Positions 1 through 9,228 are shown, counted from the first letter of the stretch. The stretch is DNA of 31,304 nt from JARROD01 sp037384225 (GCA_037384225.1 JARROD010000170.1:1-31304); one strand, 5' to 3'. Numbers and translations: made by a program. Notes: generated by a model not told the origin, from the sequence alone.

Positions 1-110
1 CCCAAAAATGACTCGACGCTCCTCTCTTCTAACTCGGTCAAGACCGCCTAGCTATAGGTCAGCTATCGGTCCTCAGAATCAGGCTAGGAACCGCAGCGAA
101 AATATGGAAC

Positions 111-228
111 GGGCTCGCTTGCGGCAGAGCCTGCCCCGCGAAGCGCTTTGGGCATCCCTGCCGCAAACGGTCTCTGGAGGGACTGCATCTCCTCTGACCT
201 AACACCGGGCGAAACGATGAACGAGGCC
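111..228 (-). repeat. Repeat family B, copy A (partial palindromic element)
   Basis: This stretch is nearly the reverse complement of 6820-6938. It contains the hairpin core (GCGGCAG ... CTGCCGC around a CGAAGCGCTTTGGG loop), then GTCTCTGGAGGGAC and the outer end GAAACGATGAACGAGGCC. Only one arm plus the core is present, so it is an incomplete copy of the 6818-7015 palindrome. It lies about 75 bp before the potassium channel start. Short open frames across it are repeat sequence read as protein, not genes. Confidence 0.8.
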
Positions 229-304
229 GAAAAAACCATCACCATGGATTACTACATGGAATAATTTGCCGGTGGTTGGGGCGTGACAAAAAAAGATATA
301 AACC

Positions 305-1432
305 ATGGTTAATATTCTACTTTTTTGGAAACACAAAAAGAAACTTCGGGGTAGTATTCTGCCAAAAATATCCCCTGCGCATCCGCTAAACAAACTGCTC
401 CGGCTGTTTTTACTCCTCTTTATTATCATCTTGTTACACACCGTCGCCATGCATTATTTCGAAGGTATGTCCTTCCAGGATGCACTATGGCTGAGCTTTA
501 CCACCATGACCACCGTCGGTTATGGGGATATGTCCGCATCGACACCGCAAGGGCGAGTTGCCACTATCCTGTTAATGTATATTTTAGGGATCTGGCTGTT
601 GGCGCAATTGGCCGGTGATTTTTTGGATCTCAGAGCGGACCGAAGGGATAAAATGACTCGAGGCCTTTGGAGATGGATTAAGATGGCAAATCATATTCTC
701 ATTATAAATACTCCCTCTGCGGACAGAGACAGATACCTGATTCGCCTGATACGGCAAATCAAGCAGACACCGGGAATCGACTCCCTGCCCATTGAAATCG
801 TAACCAGGGATTATCCCGATGGTTTGCCAAACGAATTAAAGCAAATGGGGGTGGTGCATTATCAGTTTGACATCAGCAGTAGGGTGCATTTGCAAGATCT
901 CAATGTGGAAAAAGCCAAATATGTTATTTTGCTGTGCCCGGATGCGTTTGACGCGGCGTCGGACAGTTTGACTCTGGACATGCTCGACCGACTTAAGCAG
1001 TATCAGTGCAATCCACACATAGTTGCAGAGTGTGTGCTCGATGAAAACAGGAAACGATTTCAACGTCTGGGCGCCGATGCGGTAATTCGCCCGGTTCGCG
1101 GTTATCCTGAACTCATTGTCAGAGCGCTGTCGGCGCCGGGCACAGAAAGGATTCTCGAAAATCTGTTTACCCACGACGGCGCTTCGACAAAGCGTTTTGA
1201 TATAGAGGTTAGCGGAAAAAAATGGAAGGATATTGCTTGTAAACTTATCAACGCGGGGTTGGGGACGCCGCTGGGATTCGTAACACACGACGGACAGGTT
1301 GTTACCAACCCGCCCGGTGAAGAGTCCATCGAGGCCATTGCTCTGCTGGTCATGGTGGGCGAAGAGATTATCTCCACAGATGCAATGCGCGAAGTCATTT
1401 CGTGCACAACCCTTACAGTGACAAAGCCGTAG
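305..1432 (+). CDS. Two-TM potassium channel with TrkA-N/RCK domain
   Basis: Predicted inner-membrane K+ channel subunit of 375 residues. A first membrane helix (about 31-49) and a second (about 84-105) flank a pore loop with the selectivity filter TVGYGD at residues 70-75. This is followed by a Rossmann-like RCK domain (from about residue 112, hydrophobic strand HILIINT) and a C-terminal RCK-C-like part. The layout matches MthK/Kch-type ligand-gated channels, normally tetramers gated through the cytosolic RCK ring. The ATG start is weakly supported by a purine-rich AAAAAGATAT stretch; no better start is visible. The gene stands alone, with a repeat element upstream and a stem-loop downstream. 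The family call is secure; the gating ligand cannot be read from sequence. Confidence 0.93.
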   Translation: MVNILLFWKHKKKLRGSILPKISPAHPLNKLLRLFLLLFIIILLHTVAMHYFEGMSFQDALWLSFTTMTTVGYGDMSASTPQGRVATILLMYILGIWLLAQLAGDFLDLRADRRDKMTRGLWRWIKMANHILIINTPSADRDRYLIRLIRQIKQTPGIDSLPIEIVTRDYPDGLPNELKQMGVVHYQFDISSRVHLQDLNVEKAKYVILLCPDAFDAASDSLTLDMLDRLKQYQCNPHIVAECVLDENRKRFQRLGADAVIRPVRGYPELIVRALSAPGTERILENLFTHDGASTKRFDIEVSGKKWKDIACKLINAGLGTPLGFVTHDGQVVTNPPGEESIEAIALLVMVGEEIISTDAMREVISCTTLTVTKP

Positions 1433-1452
1433 ATGTATGGGAGATGAGGCAG

Positions 1453-1476
1453 CCCCAACGATCAGGCCGGTTGGGG
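1453..1476 (+). terminator. Stem-loop after the K+ channel gene
   Basis: CCCCAAC and GTTGGGG form a 7-bp perfect stem with a 10-nt loop, 20 bp after the channel stop codon. There is no T-run behind it, so it may stabilise the 3' end rather than act as a classical intrinsic terminator. Confidence 0.4.
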
Positions 1477-1651
1477 GTAAATGCTTCCGCAGCAAGCAGT
1501 ACAATGCAACCGTCAGTATCTATAACCGCGCCAGTGGTGGGCAGATTTCCCGCCGTTTTATTGCCAAGTCCCATAACCTGCTTTGCGCGTTAGCCTGAGT
1601 GTCTGGCGGACCTGTTCGTCTACACTACTGGACAATAAGCAATAGGTTAAC

Positions 1652-4348
1652 ATGATGAAATTATCAACAAATCGGACAGTACTGGCGGTGATATTGAGTT
1701 TGGCGTTAATGGGATGTGAGAGCGGTGCGCCGGGGGGCAAATCCGGCGGCGCGGCGGCTCAACCCGCTCAACCGGTGATTCGCCAGGCAACGGCGGAATT
1801 GAGCCAGACCTACGCCGCCGTGCGTAAATCGCAAATAAGTGAAGTTGACTATAAGCTCTCAGTGAGCTTAAATCGCGACAGCGAGTTTTTCAGCGCCAAG
1901 GTGGACGCCGGCTTTAAACTGGCGCTGGCGCCTGTTTCCCCTATCACTCTGGATTTTAACCAGGGCGAGGTCGATTCGATACAGGTCAATGGCAAGTCCG
2001 CAACCTGGGATTACGATAAGTGGTTTATTTCCCTGGCACCGGAGTTGTTTACCCAGGGGGAAAATACACTGGTCGTCACTTATCGGCGCAAGTACTCAAC
2101 CGATGGCTCCGGTCTACATCGCATTAAGGATCCCGAAACCGGTGACATCTATATGTACACGGATTTCGAACCCCATGATGCCAATCGATTGTTTCCCCAT
2201 TTCGATCAACCCAATTTGAAGGCGAGTTTTACACTGGATGTGGTTGCGCCGGCTCACTGGCAGGTGATCTCCACCATGCGCGAGGAGAAAACAGTGGAAA
2301 ATACAGCCGACGGCACCAGGCACTGGTATTTTCCGGCGAGCCCGAAAATCTCCTCCTATGTATTTTCTCTGCACGCAGGACCCTTTCAGGTCTGGGAAGA
2401 TCGGGCCGGCGATATACCGCTGCGCTTGTTTGCCCGTAAGAGCATGGCCGGATATATCAAAACCGAGGATTGGTTTAAACCAACAAAGCAAAGTTTTGCC
2501 TTCTACAACCAGTATTTTGGTTTGAAATACCCCTTCGGAAAATACGATCAGGTCATTGTGCCTGACTTCAATGCCGGGGCTATGGAAAACGTTGGCGCGG
2601 TTACTTTTAGTGAATACTATGTAAGCCGCGGAGAAAAGTCTCTGGCCATGCGCCGCCGGTTGGCCAATACCATAGCGCACGAAATGGCGCATATGTGGTT
2701 TGGGGATCTGGTAACCATGGACTGGTGGAACGGTCTGTGGTTAAACGAAAGCTTCGCCACCTATATGGCTTTTCTGGAACTGGACAAAGCCAGTGAGTTT
2801 AAAGATATCTGGGATGTATTTTACGCCGGCACCAAGCAGTGGGCTTATTATACGGATCAACTGGTAACCACTCATCCGATTGAATTGCCCGTCCCCACCA
2901 CTGGCGATGCGTTTACCAATTTTGACGGCATCACCTACGGCAAGGGCGCATCGGTATTGAAGCAGTTGGGCCATTTGTTGGGAGAAGATGCCTTTCGCCA
3001 GGGAGTGAGTAATTATCTGAAAAAATACGCCTATCAAAATACCTCCCTGGAAGACTTTATAACAGAGCTGGGGCTGGCGGCAAATAAAAACCTGGATCAA
3101 TGGACAAGGCAGTGGTTGTACGAAGCGGGGTTGAATACCATTGCTGTCAATTTTGAGTGTGACAGCCAACAAAAAATTACCAAGATGACCCTGAACCAGA
3201 CCGCACCTGAAACCTATCCGACGCTGCGGGAACAACGTGTACAATTGGGTTTGTTCCGGCAAGTCGGGGACACGATGCAACGGCAGCAACTGATTCCCGT
3301 CACCTATAGTGGCGCAGTGACGTCAATAGATGCTGCTGTGGGCGGCGCCTGCCCGGACTTTGTGTACCCCAATGTGGACGACTGGGGCTATGTGAAGATT
3401 ACCTTCGACCCTCGCTCACTGGCGACGCTGAAGCAATCCATCAACAGCTTTTCCCGGCCGGGCATGCGTTTGATGTTATGGCAAAATCTCTGGGACGGCG
3501 TTACCGACATTCAGTTGCCTTTGACGGAATTTACCGAATTTGCGCTGGCCAACCTCAGCGGCGAGAGCGATTATAATGTGGTACGTCAGGTGGTGAGGCA
3601 TTTGCGGAATGCTTATGATTATTATGCCGAGTTAAATGCCGGTGCTTTAAAGACTGGTAAGGATTACAGTGAAAATATGCGGGCCATTGAAGCGTTTATA
3701 TGGTCGAATCTGGAACAGGCGAAGGCCGGCAGCGAATTGCAGAAAACCTGGTTCGATGGTTTCAATGCAGTGGCGCATACCCCGGATGCCCTGAACAAAG
3801 CTGTCCAGCTATTGTCCGGTAAATTACAACTCAAAGGGTTGGAAATAGATCAGGACAAACGCTGGAATCTGATTATCAGTCTCAACCGTTTTCAATACGG
3901 ATCTTACGCGCAATTGCTGAAGGCGGAACAAGCGCGGGACAATTCCGATCTGGGGCAAAAAATGGCGATCGTGGCCGAAGCCGTGCGCCCGCAAAAGGCG
4001 GTCAAGGAAAAGTGGCTGAATACAATCATCGACACTCCCCAGGCCTATAAACTTTCTACTTTGCGCAATGTTATGAACAGTCTGTTTCCCAGTGAGCAGC
4101 GGTATATGATGGCTGACTACAGCAAACGGATACTAGACGGGGTGCCCGCGCTCAACAAGGGTGTCAGTCCGGAATTTTCCTCGGTCTATGCCAGTTCGCT
4201 TGCTCCGGCCAGTTGCAGTGAGAGCAGTGTTTCGCTGCTGGAAAAAGCGCAAACCGATTTCAAAGATTTTCACCCCACGATTGCCAAAGCCTTCAAGGTA
4301 GCGCATCAGGAAGATCAACGTTGTGTCGATATCGGGCGGTTTATGTAG
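1652..4348 (+). CDS. M1-family aminopeptidase, lipoprotein
   Basis: Zinc aminopeptidase of the gluzincin M1 family, 898 residues. The N-terminus is a lipoprotein signal peptide with lipobox LMGC and Cys22 as the likely lipidated residue, so the enzyme should be anchored to a membrane on the periplasmic side. Substrate-recognition motif GAMEN is at 309-313. The zinc site is HEMAH at 343-347, with the third ligand Glu366 in NESFA, 18 residues further on as the family requires. Beyond about residue 500 lies a beta-sandwich followed by a helical ERAP1-C-like domain, giving the usual family length. It probably trims extracellular peptides and fits with the OPT peptide transporter elsewhere in the window, but the genes are not linked. 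ATG 1652 and ATG 1655 are both possible starts. Confidence 0.95.
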   Translation: MMKLSTNRTVLAVILSLALMGCESGAPGGKSGGAAAQPAQPVIRQATAELSQTYAAVRKSQISEVDYKLSVSLNRDSEFFSAKVDAGFKLALAPVSPITLDFNQGEVDSIQVNGKSATWDYDKWFISLAPELFTQGENTLVVTYRRKYSTDGSGLHRIKDPETGDIYMYTDFEPHDANRLFPHFDQPNLKASFTLDVVAPAHWQVISTMREEKTVENTADGTRHWYFPASPKISSYVFSLHAGPFQVWEDRAGDIPLRLFARKSMAGYIKTEDWFKPTKQSFAFYNQYFGLKYPFGKYDQVIVPDFNAGAMENVGAVTFSEYYVSRGEKSLAMRRRLANTIAHEMAHMWFGDLVTMDWWNGLWLNESFATYMAFLELDKASEFKDIWDVFYAGTKQWAYYTDQLVTTHPIELPVPTTGDAFTNFDGITYGKGASVLKQLGHLLGEDAFRQGVSNYLKKYAYQNTSLEDFITELGLAANKNLDQWTRQWLYEAGLNTIAVNFECDSQQKITKMTLNQTAPETYPTLREQRVQLGLFRQVGDTMQRQQLIPVTYSGAVTSIDAAVGGACPDFVYPNVDDWGYVKITFDPRSLATLKQSINSFSRPGMRLMLWQNLWDGVTDIQLPLTEFTEFALANLSGESDYNVVRQVVRHLRNAYDYYAELNAGALKTGKDYSENMRAIEAFIWSNLEQAKAGSELQKTWFDGFNAVAHTPDALNKAVQLLSGKLQLKGLEIDQDKRWNLIISLNRFQYGSYAQLLKAEQARDNSDLGQKMAIVAEAVRPQKAVKEKWLNTIIDTPQAYKLSTLRNVMNSLFPSEQRYMMADYSKRILDGVPALNKGVSPEFSSVYASSLAPASCSESSVSLLEKAQTDFKDFHPTIAKAFKVAHQEDQRCVDIGRFM

Positions 4349-4647
4349 GGTAAAGGTAATGTGTTGAGCGGTTTTCGCCACGCATTTTCCTAACCAATAT
4401 TCGCAGCGGTCAACGCACGTGAAAAACGCCGGTTGAAACCGCTACATTTTTGCCAGCCGACGGGAAAAGTCATTCATCACCTCCACCTTTACAGGCCCTA
4501 AGCGAGGGCTGAAGAGGTGGACACCGCAAGCGGTTGGCGCAGTCACTGATTGCACAATTCAGTGTTCGGTTGGCGGGCGGCGGTAGTGATCCCCAGCGGG
4601 GGGTGATACAGTGGTAGTCCAGACAACGGCAAAACCACAAATACCCT
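4349..4647. other. Intergenic region between aminopeptidase and selO
   Basis: About 300 bp without a convincing gene. A short CCCC-AGC-GGGG stem-loop sits near 4591-4601, shortly before selO. No clear promoter, terminator T-run or repeat-family copy was recognised. Confidence 0.5.
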
Positions 4648-6144
4648 ATGAATCAAAGCGTTAAAATTCCCTTCGACAACCGCTATATACAAGTTGCGGA
4701 TACACTGTTCAGCCGCCAGTTACCGACACCGGTTCAGCAGCCGGGCCTGATACGTATTAATGAGGCTCTGGCGCAAACCCTGGGCATCGACCCGGCACAG
4801 CTGCGCGATCCCCAAGGGCTTGACGTGCTGGCGGGAAACGCTATTCCCGAGGGGGCGGAGCCTATTGCCACCGTTTACGCCGGGCATCAATTCGGCAGTT
4901 GGAATCCCCGACTCGGCGATGGCCGTGCGATTTTGCTGGGTGAGGTTGTCGGTGTGGATGGCCGCCGTTATGACCTGCAACTAAAAGGCGCCGGTGTCAC
5001 ACCCTATTCGCGCATGGGGGATGGTCGCTCGCCTCTGGGACCGGTACTGCGAGAGTATATTGTCAGCGAAGCCATGGCCGCGCTTGGCGTGCCGACCACA
5101 CGGGCCCTGGCTGCGGTGACCACCGGTGAGACGGTGGTGCGCGATACCCTGTTGCCTGGCGCCATTCTCACGCGGGTGGCGCGCAGCCATATTCGGGTCG
5201 GTACCTTCCAGTATTTCGCCGCGCGCCAGGATTGGGATTCGCTGCGACAGCTGGCCGACCATGTGATCGAACGGCACTACCCCGCGGTGAGCGGCACGGA
5301 TAATCCCTATCTGGCGCTGCTGCAGCAGGTAATCGAGCGCCAGGCACTGCTGGTCTCACAGTGGCAGTCCCTCGGTTTTATCCACGGGGTGATGAATACA
5401 GACAATATGCTGGTCAGCGGTGAAACCGTCGATTACGGCCCCTGCGCCTTTATGGAGAGTTATCACCCTGAGACAGTGTTCAGTTCCATCGACCGTGGCG
5501 GTCGCTACGCCTATGTCAACCAGCCCGCCATTGCCCAATGGAATCTGGCCTGGCTGGCACAATCATTGTTGACTTTGATCGACGCCAATGAAGAGGTTGC
5601 GGTTAAATGGGTACAGGATGCGCTGGATAGGTTTATCGACCTTTACCACGATGCCTATCGGCGTCGCATGAGCGCCAAGATCGGACTGCTGGAAATCAAT
5701 GATAGCGGCGGCAGTGAACTGGTGCAGGAATTTCTGTCGTTGCTGTCCGCACATAAGGTGGATTTTACCCTCGGCTTTCGCGTCCTGGCGGACATGTTGG
5801 AGACTGACGAGCCCGGGGAGGATTCCGCAGCGGGCCTGTACCCGCTGCCCGCTGGGTTCACCCCCTGGTTACAACGCTGGCGGCAAACGCTCGCTGTTGG
5901 CGACATCCCCGCGGGTGATATCGAGGCAATTCGCCGGCGTATGCTGGGCAGCAACCCTGTGTTTATCCCTCGCAATCACCGGGTGGAGCAGGCCATCCAG
6001 GCGGGGAACGAGGGCGACTTTGCCCCCTTTCAACGGCTAGTGGATCTGCTGGCCAAACCTTTCTACTTTGACCCGGCCATGGCGGAATATGCACTGCCGG
6101 CGAAACCGGATGAGCGTGTGATTCGGACCTTTTGCGGTACCTGA
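4648..6144 (+). CDS. selO: SelO-family protein AMPylase (YdiU)
   Basis: A pseudokinase-fold enzyme that transfers AMP from ATP to Ser/Thr/Tyr of target proteins; in E. coli YdiU it is tied to redox homeostasis and protein glutathionylation. The 498-residue product carries the family signatures YAGHQFGSWNPRLGDGRA near residue 78, LQLKGAGVTPYSRMGDGRSP near residue 112, and the catalytic/metal segment GVMNTDNMLVSG then DYGPCAFME near 250-275. The C-terminus RTFCGT has Cys where eukaryotic SELENOO proteins carry selenocysteine, as usual in bacteria. Length agrees with bacterial homologues (about 480-500). It appears monocistronic. The 5' flank shows no strong Shine-Dalgarno, but the N-terminus NQSVKIPFDNRY is typical of the family, which supports the start. 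Confidence 0.96.
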   Translation: MNQSVKIPFDNRYIQVADTLFSRQLPTPVQQPGLIRINEALAQTLGIDPAQLRDPQGLDVLAGNAIPEGAEPIATVYAGHQFGSWNPRLGDGRAILLGEVVGVDGRRYDLQLKGAGVTPYSRMGDGRSPLGPVLREYIVSEAMAALGVPTTRALAAVTTGETVVRDTLLPGAILTRVARSHIRVGTFQYFAARQDWDSLRQLADHVIERHYPAVSGTDNPYLALLQQVIERQALLVSQWQSLGFIHGVMNTDNMLVSGETVDYGPCAFMESYHPETVFSSIDRGGRYAYVNQPAIAQWNLAWLAQSLLTLIDANEEVAVKWVQDALDRFIDLYHDAYRRRMSAKIGLLEINDSGGSELVQEFLSLLSAHKVDFTLGFRVLADMLETDEPGEDSAAGLYPLPAGFTPWLQRWRQTLAVGDIPAGDIEAIRRRMLGSNPVFIPRNHRVEQAIQAGNEGDFAPFQRLVDLLAKPFYFDPAMAEYALPAKPDERVIRTFCGT

Positions 6145-6149
6145 ATTCC

Positions 6150-6425
6150 CTAGCTGGAGGTGCCGGTGGCGGTGACCTCTTGCAGGGCCTTTCTTTCGAC
6201 TTTGGTTAATTCTACTGTGGGCATGACAGCCCGTTCGGGTAGTGGGCATGGTTTCGAGGTCAGATGTTCTTTTACCTGATGTTCCAGGTTATCGAGCCGC
6301 GACCTCAAACGGCAATTTTCGGCAATGATAATGCCCACTTGGGCGCGCATAACGGGGTCTTTAATTTGCCGCAGGAATTGTGCTGTGTTTTCCGGTTGAT
6401 GTTCAAATAATTGGCTTGGTCGCAT
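6150..6425 (-). CDS. Small helical protein, possibly a C-terminal remnant
   Basis: Open frame of 91 residues, convergent with selO and only 5 bp from its stop. The middle (DPVMRAQVGIIIAENCRLRS then a coiled-coil-like LDNLEHQVKEHL) is strongly helical and looks like real protein. I am weakly reminded of the C-terminal part of GmtX-like proteins of gamma-mobile-trio elements, but no diagnostic motif proves it. A stop codon lies just upstream of the ATG, the ribosome site is poor, and a MITE starts about 120 bp upstream. It may therefore be the tail of a larger gene whose 5' part was lost to the repeat insertion. Confidence 0.4.
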   Translation of the reverse strand: MRPSQLFEHQPENTAQFLRQIKDPVMRAQVGIIIAENCRLRSRLDNLEHQVKEHLTSKPCPLPERAVMPTVELTKVERKALQEVTATGTSS

Positions 6426-6547
6426 ATTTTGTTAGTTTCCCCAGGTTCAATTTATCAGAATAAGGTTGTACCACTGGCAAATGAGTTTTGAGCGTTGTCC
6501 CCTTTCTGCAAGTTCCTTTTTCTGCGATGTTTCTCCGGTTGGGGAGA

Positions 6548-6681
6548 TATACCCAAAACGTTTGAGATTTAGGCCTCCAGAGCACGCCCCTTTTTGCCCC
6601 TGGCCGCGTCGCTCCTCCTACCGTGGGGCCCGCCACGCGGCGTCGTCGCTCCTTGCCAGGAACAAAAATTGACGCACTCTG
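6548..6681 (+). mobile_element. MITE family A, copy lacking its right inverted repeat
   Basis: It starts with TATACCCAAAACGTTTGAGA, the same terminal repeat as the full copy at 16916-17125. It continues with the shared interior (AGAGCACGCCCCTTTTTG, GGGCCCGCCACGCGGCGTCG) and ends at AAAAATTGACGCACTCTG, exactly where the full copy changes into its right terminal repeat. The right inverted repeat is missing. No coding capacity. Confidence 0.8.
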
Positions 6682-6817
6682 TTGTGATATGTGTCGCTAT
6701 TCACTGCCTTATTCACGGTTTTGAATAACGTCTTACCCGTTTCACGGATGATGAAATGAAAAGGTTCCCGCGGATTAAAGGGAAGGGTAACAAATGATAA
6801 TTGCTTAACATTTTGCG

Positions 6818-7015
6818 GTCTCGTTCATCGTCTCGTCCAATCGATCCGGTCAGAGGAGATGCCGTCCCTCCAGAGACCGTTTGCGGCAGGGATGCCCAAA
6901 GCGCTTCGCGGGGCAGGCTCTGCCGCAAGCGAGCCCCCAGGGAAGGGTTTACGGCGTGTCTCTGGAGGGACGGCATCTCCTCTGACCTAACATCGGGCGA
7001 AGCGATGAACGAGGC
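6818..7015. repeat. Repeat family B, copy B (complete palindromic element)
   Basis: Two arms of about 55-58 bp (6820-6877 and 6958-7012) are imperfect inverted repeats. Each carries CTCGTTCATCG at its outer end and the motif GAGATGCCGTCCCTCCAGAG inside. Between them lies an 80-bp GC-rich core containing a second hairpin built on TTGCGGCAG/CTGCCGCAA. This is the most complete of the family-B copies and appears non-autonomous because it has no gene inside. Confidence 0.82.
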
Positions 7016-7042
7016 CTATTTTGCGTTGTATATAGCCTCAAT

Positions 7043-7066
7043 GTATACAAGTATACAAGTATACAA
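7043..7066 (+). repeat. Three tandem GTATACAA octamers
   Basis: The octamer GTATACAA occurs three times head to tail with no spacer. Each unit contains the palindrome GTATAC, so the array offers three evenly spaced potential binding sites. It lies just beyond the family-B element and about 600 bp before the haloperoxidase gene. Function unknown; it could equally be replication slippage. Confidence 0.75.
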
Positions 7067-7170
7067 ATCATCCTCTACAGCAAAGCAAGTTATTCCAGAA
7101 AGGCATCACTGTTGAGGAAAATAATATTACGGTCAGGTTAAATCGAAAGTCTAAAATTGAATGTCGAAGC

Positions 7171-7230
7171 CGCTTCAGGCATTCGCGGTGCTAGCCCCCA
7201 CACATGGGGCCTGCTATGCAGCGCCGTCGT
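7171..7230 (+). repeat. Internal fragment of MITE family A
   Basis: This stretch (CTTCAGGCATTCGCGGTGCT, then ACATGGGGCCTGCTATGCAG) matches the interior of the full element around 16990-17047 with scattered mismatches. No terminal repeats remain, so it is an eroded relic. Confidence 0.65.
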
Positions 7231-7578
7231 TGTGAAAACCTGACGCAGCCCCATCAAACAAGCGCCGGAAGTTATTTCGTGCGTGCCCCCTTAATTTCAA
7301 AACGAACCTTTGCACTTTCTTTCGATGTCGGTTGATATGCCTGATTAATCTAATTTAAGCGAGCCCTTTAGCTATAGTAATTTTAATTGTGTTTTGAATT
7401 CGTGATTTTTGAGAATTATTTTCCTGATTAAAATGAAGGAGGGAGGGCTTAAAAATTATGCGGTATTGAGGTGGAAAATAGGAATTGTTTTCTGAGGCGG
7501 TGGGGCAGTGCCTATGTCGTTGTACTGCGAGGCTGCATAACTGCTTTTTTTGACGTTATTTAAAGTTTAATCAAAAAA

Positions 7579-7646
7579 TATGCCCAAAGCGTTGAGCAAA
7601 AAATTGACGCACTCTGAAAACCTGAATCTCAAGCGGTTTGCGTATA
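7579..7646 (+). mobile_element. Minimal 68-bp MITE family A copy
   Basis: Left end TATGCCCAAAGCGTTGAG and right end CTGAATCTCAAGCGGTTTGC are degenerate versions of the family-A terminal repeats. Between them remains only the subterminal AAAATTGACGCACTCTG. Its right edge is 25 bp from the haloperoxidase ATG, so the element lies within that gene's leader or promoter. Confidence 0.7.
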
Positions 7647-7671
7647 GTTAAATAATAACGAGGTAAAATCA

Positions 7672-9141
7672 ATGAAAAAAATATACAATCGGGTGAACCT
7701 TGTTGCCGTATTGTTAGCTACATCCATTTCGCCGATTTCTTCGGCAAATTCTCAAGATAACCTTATCATCAACTGGAATCAGGTCGTATTGGAGGCGGTG
7801 CGAAGTGTTAACCCCTATCCTCCCGTAACGGCGAGAATGCTGGCTGTTATTCACACCTGTATGTATGACAGCTGGGCCGCTTACGATAAACGCGCGTTCG
7901 GAACTCAGCTTGGAGACACGCTGAGACGCCCCGCTTCCGAACGAACCCAGCAGAATAAGGAAGAGGCCATCAGTTACGCGGCTTACTTCGCCGCAGTTGA
8001 TCTGTTTCCCGATGAGCAGGAAAGATTTGACACACTGATGCAGACGCTTGGCTATAACCCTCCCGACGGTGAAGATCTGGATCCCACCTCGGCCGCCGGT
8101 ATTGCCGCTATCGCCTGTGGCGCAGTCCTCGAATATCGCCATAGCGATGGTTCTAATCAGCTGGGTGATCTGAACCCCGGTGCCTACAGTGATTATACGG
8201 ATTATGAACCCGTAAATACCCCGGATGAGGTTATCGACCCCAATTACTGGCAGCCATTGCGGGTCGACGACGGTCAGGGGGGGACTCGTGTTCAGGAATT
8301 TCTTGTGCCGCACTGGGGCAGAGTAAAAGCGTTTTCATTCCGGCATCCACAGCGATTCAAAGTGAAAAGGCCTGCTGGCTTCGGCTCCAAAAGGTATCTG
8401 GAACAGGCCCGTGAAATCATCGCCTACAGTGCGCATCTTACCGACATACAAAAAATGATTGCCCAGTATTGGGCGGCCGAAGGGGAGGGTTTTCTATCGC
8501 CTTCAGGTCACTGGAATCAATTCGCACAATTAGTTTCGCAGCGGGACGAACACTGCCTGGATGAAGATGTGAAGATGTTTTTCGCCCTTAATAATGCCGT
8601 CATGGACGCCGGTATCTGGGCGTGGTGGGCGAAACGAAAATATGACTATGTGCGCCCGATAACGGCTATTCATTACCTGTTCAGCGGAAAATTGATTGAA
8701 GCCTGGGCTGGGCCGGGTCAGGGAACCGGTCTGATCGATGGTGGGGACTGGCTGCCTTATCAACTGGAAACTTTTGTTACACCGGATTTTGCCGAATATG
8801 TATCGGGGCATAGCACTTTCAGTGCAGCGGCGGCAGAAGTTCTGCGCCGTTTTACCGGGAGTGATGTATTTGGCTATTCGTATACCTTCGAAGCCGGCAG
8901 TTCTATGGTCGAGCCGGGGATAGTGCCGGCGAGCCCTTTGACTCTGTCATGGGCAACTTTCTCCGCCGCCGCCGACGAATCGGGAATTTCCCGAAGGTAT
9001 GGCGGGATACATTTTCGCGACGGTGATTTGGAAGGGCGTCGTGTGGGCAAGAAAATTGGTCTGAAAGTCTGGAAGAAATCCATCCGCCTTTTTCACAGAA
9101 AACACGCGAGTGATAAGCGCAGGTCCAGATATTCATTTTAA
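7672..9141 (+). CDS. Exported vanadium-dependent haloperoxidase-like protein
   Basis: PAP2/vanadium-haloperoxidase superfamily enzyme of 489 residues with an N-terminal signal peptide (basic MKKIYNR, then a hydrophobic stretch ending near SANSQ), hence periplasmic or secreted. All vanadate/phosphate-site residues are present with haloperoxidase spacing: Lys321 and Arg328 (seven apart, in KRKYDYVRP), Ser378-Gly379-His380 (VSGHSTF), and Arg441 with His447 (six apart, in RRYGGIHFRD). This matches the fungal chloroperoxidase pattern K353/R360/S402-G403-H404/R490/H496. Whether it oxidises halides or acts as a phosphatase cannot be decided here. GAGGT about 9 bp before the ATG serves as ribosome site. 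The stop codon is immediately followed by a family-B repeat, so the basic C-terminal tail (HRKHASDKRRSRYSF) may have been altered by that event. Confidence 0.88.
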   Translation: MKKIYNRVNLVAVLLATSISPISSANSQDNLIINWNQVVLEAVRSVNPYPPVTARMLAVIHTCMYDSWAAYDKRAFGTQLGDTLRRPASERTQQNKEEAISYAAYFAAVDLFPDEQERFDTLMQTLGYNPPDGEDLDPTSAAGIAAIACGAVLEYRHSDGSNQLGDLNPGAYSDYTDYEPVNTPDEVIDPNYWQPLRVDDGQGGTRVQEFLVPHWGRVKAFSFRHPQRFKVKRPAGFGSKRYLEQAREIIAYSAHLTDIQKMIAQYWAAEGEGFLSPSGHWNQFAQLVSQRDEHCLDEDVKMFFALNNAVMDAGIWAWWAKRKYDYVRPITAIHYLFSGKLIEAWAGPGQGTGLIDGGDWLPYQLETFVTPDFAEYVSGHSTFSAAAAEVLRRFTGSDVFGYSYTFEAGSSMVEPGIVPASPLTLSWATFSAAADESGISRRYGGIHFRDGDLEGRRVGKKIGLKVWKKSIRLFHRKHASDKRRSRYSF

Positions 9142-9228
9142 GGTGCTAACCGAGCCGGTCCGAGGAGGCGAAGTCCCTCCAGAGACCGTTTGCGGCAGGG
9201 ATGCCCAAAGCGCTTCGCGGGGCAGGCT
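9142..9228 (+). repeat. Repeat family B, copy C, fused to a lifO remnant
   Basis: It begins with GGTGCTAACCGAGCCGGTC one base after the haloperoxidase stop, continues through AGTCCCTCCAGAGACCGTTT and the GCCCAAAGCGCTTCGCGGGG core, and breaks off at GCAGGCT in mid-core. At 9229 the sequence changes abruptly into lipase-chaperone coding sequence. The other arm seen in copy B is missing. Confidence 0.78.

Noticed and set aside
8..202. Short open frame reading MTRRSSLL ... TASPLT
   Set aside because: It runs through repeat family B; the same peptide (RQSLPREALWASLPQTVSGG) appears in other copies in unrelated contexts, so it is repeat sequence and not a gene.
2114..3289. Long minus-strand open frames inside the aminopeptidase gene
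   Set aside because: Shadows of a strongly supported M1 gene; no motifs or own start signals.
6713..7115. Open frames on both strands across 6713-7115
   Set aside because: They are translations of the palindromic family-B element, with no ribosome site or protein-like profile.
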